A program made the position numbers and the translations under genes. This document shows, piece after piece, positions 6,812 through 10,485 of a DNA stretch of 10,485 nucleotides. The notes under the pieces are model-generated. The model searched no databases and was not told where the DNA came from. It was given only the letters and a program-made list of their open reading frames with translations. Numbering within the stretch: position 1 is the stretch's first letter; each line of letters opens with the position of its first letter. The stretch lies in the NCBI GenBank assembly GCA_038251135.1, contig JBBSBR010000027.1:1-10485 (forward strand). The letters are read 5' to 3'. This DNA comes from JBBSBR01 sp038251135. Its GTDB lineage: Bacteria; Patescibacteriota; Saccharimonadia; UBA4664.

Positions 6812-6840
6812 TTGAGTGCTCATAATGCTTATACTATATC
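6812..6840. promoter_or_regulatory. Divergent promoter region between cyoA and the His-first protein
   Basis: On the plus strand TTGAGT (6812-6817), 17 bases, then TATATC (6835-6840) forms a reasonable sigma70-type promoter. It leaves only a few bases to the ATG at 6853 and about 18 to the preferred ATG at 6865. On the minus strand TATAGT (6833-6838) and TATAAG (6828-6833) are -10-like candidates for the cyo operon, without a clear -35. The two promoters would overlap, so the units could be co-regulated or mutually exclusive. Confidence 0.5.
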
Positions 6841-6864
6841 AGTTTTGTAGTAATGTATTGCTAC

Positions 6865-7419
6865 ATGAAGCGTTTCAAATATATCAATTTTGTTTTTAAA
6901 TTATCGTTGGCGACTATTCTGCTTCTATACCCTAGCATTTCATCGGCTCACGAGGCGGTCTCCGATGGCGCAATGACCGTCACGATGCATATCGAGCCGC
7001 ATGATGGCCCGACTCTTGCCGAGCCTCAGGTTCTTCATTTCTTCTTTGATGATGCGAACACCAAGTTTGTGCTGTCGAACTGCAACTGTATGCTGTCGCT
7101 CTCGAGCTCGGATGGCGTTGCGGTGAAACGGCGTTTGGATTATGAAAACCAGACTGCCGGAAGTCTAAATTATACCTTTAGGAAGCCAGAACAGTACCGC
7201 TTGGTGTTGCACGGCGAGCCGCTGGCAGGTGGCGGCTTTATGCCATTTACCGTGACGTTTGCAGTTGGAATCGTACCGGATCCGGGTTCCAAGATATTAT
7301 GGGGTTTGTCTGGTACCGACTTCAGTATTATTTTTGGTTTTACGGGGACCGGATTAATTCTGTTGATTATGGTTGGCGGCTACCTGGTGAAGGAATGGTC
7401 GAGGACGCACGTACAATAA
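6865..7419 (+). CDS. Secreted membrane-anchored protein, possible copper-binding
   Basis: A protein of about 184 aa with a signal peptide (MKRFKYINF then a hydrophobic core, cleavage expected after SISSA at residue 28). An extracellular beta-rich domain of about 110 residues follows, then a C-terminal membrane helix (about 160-177) with a short basic tail (KEWSRTHVQ). If cleaved as predicted, the mature protein begins with His (HEAVSDG). It also has MHIEPHDGP and NCNCM, giving His, Cys and Met residues that could bind copper, as in CopC, YtkA or YcnI-type proteins. It is the only plus-strand gene and lies divergent from the oxidase operon, so a copper-delivery or oxidase-assembly role is plausible but unproven. 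An in-frame ATG at 6853 would add four residues; neither start has a Shine-Dalgarno. I do not recognise a named family with certainty. Confidence 0.75.
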   Translation: MKRFKYINFVFKLSLATILLLYPSISSAHEAVSDGAMTVTMHIEPHDGPTLAEPQVLHFFFDDANTKFVLSNCNCMLSLSSSDGVAVKRRLDYENQTAGSLNYTFRKPEQYRLVLHGEPLAGGGFMPFTVTFAVGIVPDPGSKILWGLSGTDFSIIFGFTGTGLILLIMVGGYLVKEWSRTHVQ

Positions 7420-7443
7420 GTCTGGTCGTATTTCGAACCTAAT

Positions 7444-7472
7444 GTAATCCGTGGTTATATCTTCAAGATTAC
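7444..7472 (+). terminator. Weak hairpin after the plus-strand gene
   Basis: GTAATC (7444-7449) and GATTAC (7467-7472) can pair around a 17-nt loop, followed by GATAAAAAG. There is no U-run, so this is a poor terminator candidate. The rest of 7420-7538, between the two convergent genes, shows nothing clear. Confidence 0.2.
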
Positions 7473-7538
7473 GATAAAAAGCTCAGTTGACTGGCGGGTG
7501 CCCGGATAGAAAACATGCGATAGCATTCGGTCAGGGCG

Positions 7539-7997
7539 CTAGCTGGTCGATTCGGGGCGCTTTTGGTCTTTCTTCCGGCTGGCGCCCATATCCAACGCCT
7601 GTTCCAGAGTCAAAATCAGCGATTTGTTCATATCGGTGATTTGTTTCTTCTCGGTGACATCGGTGCCGTGAATGATGACACCGGATTTTGACGGGATAAT
7701 TTTTGAGCGGTACCAGCGTCCGGTGAAGGCATAGTAATCCTCTACTTCGCGCTGCCGCTTATCGGCCATCGTCTTGCGGGCGGCTAGCTGAAGGGGCGTT
7801 TGATCAAGGGAAGTGTAATGAGTCCAGATATTCCGGCCTAATATCGCCTCCCCCGAGGCCTTGAACCTATCCAGAGCAGTCGCATTGGCGTAGAGAAACT
7901 TCCAGTCGTGGCTCAGAATAAACAACGAGTCATCCAACTCGTCCAATACCGAGAGTAGTGTTTTGTGATCTATGGATTTGATATGACCTATCGGCAT
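7539..7997 (-). CDS. Stand-alone PAS-domain protein
   Basis: A 152-aa soluble protein. Residues about 12-117 form one PAS domain: a helix (KTLLSVLDELDDSLFILS), the strand WKFLYANATALDRF with its conserved Asn, GRNIW after helix F, the strands REVEDYYAFTGRWYRSKIIP, and the C-terminal HGTDVTEKK that usually joins a PAS domain to an output domain. No kinase, GGDEF or HTH domain follows. The last 35 residues are a helix (MNKSLILTLEQAL) and a charged tail (SRKKDQKRPESTS). It may sense a ligand or redox state and act through a partner. The frame could begin at GTG 8006, but that GTG is part of a GAGGTG Shine-Dalgarno placed six bases before the ATG at 7997, which I therefore choose. A promoter with TATAGT lies upstream. 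No Cys or His typical of heme or flavin PAS sensors stands out. Confidence 0.85.
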   Translation of the reverse strand: MPIGHIKSIDHKTLLSVLDELDDSLFILSHDWKFLYANATALDRFKASGEAILGRNIWTHYTSLDQTPLQLAARKTMADKRQREVEDYYAFTGRWYRSKIIPSKSGVIIHGTDVTEKKQITDMNKSLILTLEQALDMGASRKKDQKRPESTS

Positions 7998-8076
7998 GAG
8001 CTGCACCTCGCTGATCAGAATTGGGCAGTAAATTTCGGGGGTTTAGTAATTTGCTCGAACGGCTGGCAATGATTTT

Positions 8077-8105
8077 ACTATATTGAAGCACCAAGCTGAG
8101 AGCAA
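8077..8105 (-). promoter_or_regulatory. Promoter of the PAS gene
   Basis: TTGCTC (-35, 8100-8105), 17 bases, TATAGT (-10, 8077-8082) on the minus strand. Initiation near 8070 leaves a leader of about 70 nt before the ATG at 7997. The -35 sits inside a small stem (AAGCTG/CAGCTT arms at about 8092-8114). The remainder of 7998-8193 shows no gene. Confidence 0.55.
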
Positions 8106-8193
8106 GCTCCAGCTTTTAAATTGCGAATATTTGATACGCAACTTCCTGTATATAGGCACTGGCACCGTAGACGAATCGGCAGAATCAAGAGCG

Positions 8194-8583
8194 CTAATCG
8201 TCGCCGGACGACAACCAGATTATGAGTGCTCCGGTAATCAGGTAGATTGCCTGCAACCAATGAAATTCCCGGATTGAGGCAATCTCGCCAATAATCCAGC
8301 ACAGCATAACCACGCCAGCGCTCATACTGACAAGAGCGCTATCAACGGTTTGTTTGAGCAGGCACCAGACAGCAATGATGGCGCTGCCACCAACTACGGC
8401 AAATAAGATCACACCGGGAAAATAATAATCAGGAAATCCGGTGTGGCTCAGCGCACGCAGTGGCATGGCAATCGCACCGGTCATGAGGGCAATACCACCA
8501 GCAACTGCCGAGAGGCCGTTGAATGATTGGAGAATGATAAGCCAGTTGCGCTTCAACCCGATTGCCCCGTGTAATGGCAACAT
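8194..8583 (-). CDS. Small four-helix membrane protein, function unknown
   Basis: A 129-aa hydrophobic protein that I do not recognise. Four membrane segments are visible (about residues 13-35, 55-78, 83-103 and 107-126), with a short N-terminal lead (MLPLHGAIGLKRN) and an acidic end (SSGDD). There is one Cys in each of helices 2 and 3 and no obvious catalytic or ligand residues apart from Glu in GEIASIREFHW between helices 3 and 4. I chose ATG at 8583; TTG at 8595 is an in-frame alternative adding four residues. Neither has a clear Shine-Dalgarno. It lies between the signal-peptidase terminator and the PAS gene and probably forms its own unit. The even spread of hydrophobic helices and absence of stops support real coding, but no function can be given. 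Confidence 0.65.
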   Translation of the reverse strand: MLPLHGAIGLKRNWLIILQSFNGLSAVAGGIALMTGAIAMPLRALSHTGFPDYYFPGVILFAVVGGSAIIAVWCLLKQTVDSALVSMSAGVVMLCWIIGEIASIREFHWLQAIYLITGALIIWLSSGDD

Positions 8584-8627
8584 ACTATGCCGCAAGTTTT
8601 TGGTGCGCCGTGCTATTTGTCACACCC

Positions 8628-8655
8628 ATTAAGCAATCGGTCAGGACAATTGCAA
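8628..8655 (-). promoter_or_regulatory. Possible promoter of the four-helix protein gene
   Basis: TTGCAA (8650-8655), 16 bases, CTTAAT (8628-8633) on the minus strand, directly behind the T-run of the signal-peptidase terminator. Both boxes match the consensus at about four of six positions. Leader about 38 nt. Confidence 0.3.
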
Positions 8656-8696
8656 ATAAAAAACTAGCCCTGTCCGCAGTGATTGCGGACAGGGCT
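8655..8696 (-). terminator. Strong intrinsic terminator after the signal peptidase gene
   Basis: A perfect 13-bp stem: AGCCCTGTCCGCA (8666-8678) pairs with TGCGGACAGGGCT (8684-8696) around a five-base loop. On the minus strand it is followed by AGTTTTTTATTTG. It begins nine bases past the stop codon of the signal peptidase gene, the clearest terminator in the window. Confidence 0.92.
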
Positions 8697-8705
8697 TGGC
8701 GCACC

Positions 8706-9185
8706 TTATGGTACGCTTGGTGTAAGGTTTTCGACCTTCGACGTTGGTGCGGCCATAATCTGCATGATGCAGAAAATGCCGAGCAGGACTGCGATGAAAC
8801 CTTCGGGGTTTCTGAGAAACACTAGGAGAAACCCAACATCGCGGGGAGCCAGGACGACTCCCCCGATGACATTCGCCCGCGGCAATCGCCACGTATCGAC
8901 CGTCTTATTAGCATCGCCCTTGGTGGTCAGGGTTCCGTCTAGGTTGTCCCGAACCAATCGATGGGTGACGGTTTCTCCGTGAATCCGAAAGCTAATCGGT
9001 TGCCCGATACGGTAGACGCCCTCTCGGACGACGACCGCGCTCCGTAAAGGGAAAGTCGGTGCCATCGAGCCGGTGTGTACCGCGTAGATGCGATATGGCA
9101 GCGCCAGCAGGACGGCGAGACCAATTCCTGCAAGGGCGGCTAGCGAAAGGTATTTCGCCACCGGCCGTATCACTCTCGGCTTCAT
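8706..9185 (-). CDS. Signal peptidase I, SipW / S26B (Ser-His) type
   Basis: A 159-aa membrane peptidase that removes signal peptides. The N-terminal helix spans about residues 12-34. Box B is HTGSMAPTF (37-45) with the nucleophile S40. The general base position is VTHRLV with H75, the His of the archaeal/ER/SipW class, not the Lys of ordinary bacterial LepB. Box E is TKGDANKTVD (88-97) with D91 and D97. A second helix (about 116-145) near the C-terminus is also usual for SipW. The ATG has GAGGAG six bases upstream (9192-9197). It follows the TasA-like gene by 72 bases in the same direction and ends in a strong terminator, so the two genes form one unit, and the neighbour, with its SipW-type signal sequence, is the probable substrate. 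Codon use is mixed (Phe TTT and TTC three each), unlike the substrate gene. Confidence 0.92.
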   Translation of the reverse strand: MKPRVIRPVAKYLSLAALAGIGLAVLLALPYRIYAVHTGSMAPTFPLRSAVVVREGVYRIGQPISFRIHGETVTHRLVRDNLDGTLTTKGDANKTVDTWRLPRANVIGGVVLAPRDVGFLLVFLRNPEGFIAVLLGIFCIMQIMAAPTSKVENLTPSVP

Positions 9186-9216
9186 GATTCACTCCTCGAT
9201 TGTCAAATGCCTGACC

Positions 9217-9252
9217 GGTAGGAGTGCCGCACTTGTGCACGGCACTCCTACC
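9217..9252 (-). repeat. Intercistronic hairpin between TasA-like gene and signal peptidase
   Basis: A perfect 13-bp inverted repeat (GGTAGGAGTGCCG, 9217-9229, with its complement at 9240-9252) around a ten-base loop, starting five bases after the TasA-like stop. No T-run follows on the minus strand (CGGTCAGGCATTTG), so it is more likely a partial terminator or an mRNA 3'-end protector that lets the substrate be made in excess of the peptidase. Confidence 0.75.
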
Positions 9253-9257
9253 TTAGA

Positions 9258-9941
9258 TCAGGGCTGCTGTCCAACCTGAACCGCAACGACCTGGAACGGC
9301 AGACCGTTGCCGACGCCATCGGACTGGTTTACGGTCTTCTGGTCGGGGGTCGAACCGTCGGCCTTGTAAACCGGGTAGGTGTTGAAGATACCTCCGCCAC
9401 TGGAGTGCGAAGCGGAGCCCAGCTTGCCGGCGTAGTTGAACTGGAACTTGAACGAGTTCAGGACGTTGGTCGGCACGTTTGAGGCCAGCAACAATTGCTG
9501 CGGAACGGGGCACAGGGTGGCTACGCCCGGGTTGCCTGGAGTACCGCAGGGGTAGCCGTCATTCAGGTTCGCAGAGCCGAAGATCTCGTTGCCGTTGACC
9601 GAGATGTGGACCTCGCCGTAGGTACCTAGGCTGTTCAGTGCCGACAACGCCGTGGCGTTGGGGAAGACCAGGTAGAAGTCCTGCGGACCCGTACCCGTGT
9701 TACGGAAGTCCACACTGGCCGACTGCGGCTCGCCGGGCATCAGGTTGTTCCAGGTGAACGTCGTGCTCGACGTCGACAGATGGACCGCACCGACTGTGCC
9801 GGTGATGCCACCGGTCTGCGACTCACTGAAGTAGGCGCCGGTGGATCCGCTGGCCATGATGGCAAGCCCGCTGGCCACCGCCGCCGCCGCGATGACGCGG
9901 GTCGTGCGGGACCTCAGAACTGACTTCATGCGTGTACGCAT
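9258..9941 (-). CDS. TasA/camelysin-like secreted protein with SipW-type signal
   Basis: A 227-aa exported protein. The basic start (MRTRMKSVLRSRTTR) and hydrophobic core (VIAAAAVASGLAIMASGS) lead into TGAYFSESQTGGITGTVGAV (about 36-55), the pattern seen at SipW-dependent cleavage sites of TasA/CalY-like proteins. The mature part is a beta-rich domain with the repeated-strand features of that family (LMPGEPQSASVDFRNTGTG, QDFYLVFPNA) and two Cys (YPCG, TLCP), probably a disulfide. Such proteins form surface fibres, biofilm matrix or proteases; a fibre or adhesin role is inference. The frame extends to 9998, but I prefer the ATG at 9941 after an AG-rich site (GAGAAGAGAG). Codons are highly biased: all 11 Phe are TTC, all 5 Lys AAG, all 7 Tyr TAC and 16 of 17 Asn AAC. 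That differs from the adjoining peptidase gene. Confidence 0.85.
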   Translation of the reverse strand: MRTRMKSVLRSRTTRVIAAAAVASGLAIMASGSTGAYFSESQTGGITGTVGAVHLSTSSTTFTWNNLMPGEPQSASVDFRNTGTGPQDFYLVFPNATALSALNSLGTYGEVHISVNGNEIFGSANLNDGYPCGTPGNPGVATLCPVPQQLLLASNVPTNVLNSFKFQFNYAGKLGSASHSSGGGIFNTYPVYKADGSTPDQKTVNQSDGVGNGLPFQVVAVQVGQQP

Positions 9942-10005
9942 GGTTCTCTCTTCTCTCAAGGCGCAGAGTTGCGCGCGATCTTCCTCGTTGGAAGACACAA
10001 AAAAT

Positions 10006-10034
10006 ACCTTAGCAAATCATGTCAAAAATGTCAA
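10006..10034 (-). promoter_or_regulatory. Promoter of the TasA-like operon with doubled TTGACAT
   Basis: A perfect TTGACA (-35, 10029-10034) stands 17 bases from TAAGGT (-10, 10006-10011), giving a leader of about 58 nt. The TTGACAT element is repeated nine bases downstream (TTGACA at 10020-10025), in an AT-rich stretch that contrasts with the GC-rich gene it drives. Confidence 0.6.
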
Positions 10035-10119
10035 TATCAAATAACAAAGATCCGCTACAAATTTCTGGACGATTTCGCTGCTGATGTTTGGAGCCAGCCC
10101 GTAACGGCGCATAGTAGAG

Positions 10120-10147
10120 GCCCTATCGCGCCGGTGAGCGATAGGGC
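10120..10147 (-). terminator. Hairpin downstream of the cytochrome b-like fragment
   Basis: GCCCTATCGC (10120-10129) pairs with GCGATAGGGC (10138-10147) around an eight-base loop. It lies 38 bases past the stop of the gene ending at 10186. On the minus strand the bases after the stem (CTCTACTATG) are only moderately T-rich, so termination is likely but not certain. Confidence 0.55.
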
Positions 10148-10185
10148 TTCGTGTGCTATAGCTGTAATGGCAGGAGCTTTGATTA

Positions 10186-10485
10186 CTAGCGTTGAAACAG
10201 CTTGTGGAGGTGTAACTTTTCAGGTATATCATTGATCCACGGGATGTACGGGAAGGCTACCATGAGCAGCAGGAGGAAGCCGAAAATTACGGCTGCGTCC
10301 CGATCGCCGTTCTCATCCGTGGCCAGAACCGTGTGGTTAAGAACGCCGATCGGTGCCAACCACCATGCTCCGATTGGGTTTTTGGTCGTCTCTTCCCGCA
10401 GCATGCCGTATTGTTCGGTCGTCATATTCAGCGCTGTCGCGCGAACTTCCAAAACCCCGGTGTCGGCGATAAAGCGCACTACATA
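10186..10485 (-). CDS. C-terminal end of a membrane protein, cytochrome b-like?
   Basis: The last 99 codons of a gene entering from the right edge; the GTG at 10479 is not a convincing start because the frame stays open to the window edge (TAT GTA GTG CGC). Residues visible are a soluble stretch (LEVRATALNMTTEQYGMLREE), NPIGAWWLAPIG, an acidic turn (TDENGDRDAA), one membrane helix (VIFGFLLLLMVAFPYIP) and the end WINDIPEKLHLHKLFQR. A last helix followed by a Pro-rich IP-x-IxxIP segment and a basic L-x-R end resembles the C-terminus of cytochrome b / b6-type subunits of quinol-cytochrome complexes, which would suit a respiratory locus. No heme ligand is in view, so this is a resemblance only; another multi-pass protein is possible. 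Confidence 0.6.
   Translation of the reverse strand, partial: YVVRFIADTGVLEVRATALNMTTEQYGMLREETTKNPIGAWWLAPIGVLNHTVLATDENGDRDAAVIFGFLLLLMVAFPYIPWINDIPEKLHLHKLFQR

Noticed and set aside
9942..9998. Upstream extension of the TasA-like protein by 19 residues
   Set aside because: The added residues (acidic, MSSNEEDRAQ) would spoil the signal peptide n-region, and an AG-rich ribosome site lies just before the ATG at 9941.
1..10485. tRNA, rRNA, CRISPR arrays, insertion sequences or phage genes
   Set aside because: I looked for these on both strands. No cloverleaf, spaced repeat array, transposase or terminal inverted repeats were seen.

Overview
The window holds a bacterial respiratory locus on a contig of roughly 50-60% GC. 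Nearly every gene lies on the minus strand. Its centre is a complete cytochrome bo3-type ubiquinol oxidase operon in the canonical order cyoA-cyoB-cyoC-cyoD-cyoE (6791 down to 2013). Around it are a small-RRM RNA-binding protein gene, a DUF4203-like seven-helix membrane protein, an atypical NAD(P)-binding SDR, a lone PAS protein, and a two-gene secretion module made of a SipW/S26B-type signal peptidase and a TasA/camelysin-like substrate. Bo3 oxidase, a glycine-tailed RRM protein, a DUF4203-like protein and a SipW-type module together make me think of a soil or environmental Saccharibacteria (TM7)-like CPR bacterium, some of which are known to carry bo3 oxidases. This placement is inference from gene content, not proof. 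TGA is used as a stop in at least cyoB and the TasA-like gene, so the standard code applies.

Layout, left to right. 1-372: 5' part of an SDR gene running off the left edge, overlapping by 11 nt the end of the membrane-protein gene 362-964. 1031-1073: a terminator for the next transcription unit. 1096-1730: the RRM gene followed by a 103-aa orphan gene, preceded by a structured leader and promoter (about 1788-1931). 2013-6791: cyoABCDE with 4-nt overlaps to 14-nt gaps. 6792-6852: short divergent promoter region. 6865-7419 (plus strand, the only plus-strand gene): a secreted, membrane-anchored protein whose predicted mature N-terminus is His and which carries a CxCM motif. 7539-7997: PAS protein. 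8194-8583: four-helix membrane protein. 8655-8696: strong intrinsic terminator. 8706-9941: signal peptidase and TasA-like gene, separated by a large hairpin. 10120-10147: hairpin. 10186-10485: C-terminal end of a membrane protein that vaguely resembles the end of cytochrome b.

How the genes fit together. CyoE makes heme O, and CyoB/A/C/D form the proton-pumping quinol oxidase. All metal ligands, the K- and D-channel residues and the quinol-site residues are visible in CyoB at E. coli positions minus one. CyoA lacks both the CuA ligands (as expected for a quinol oxidase) and the lipobox cysteine seen in E. coli CyoA (unexpected). The divergent His-first protein could plausibly supply copper to CuB. 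The SipW-type peptidase most likely processes the adjacent TasA-like protein into a surface fibre or adhesin. That substrate gene has extremely G/C-ending codon use, unlike its own peptidase and unlike cyoA, which suggests either very high expression or acquisition from a high-GC donor such as an actinobacterium.
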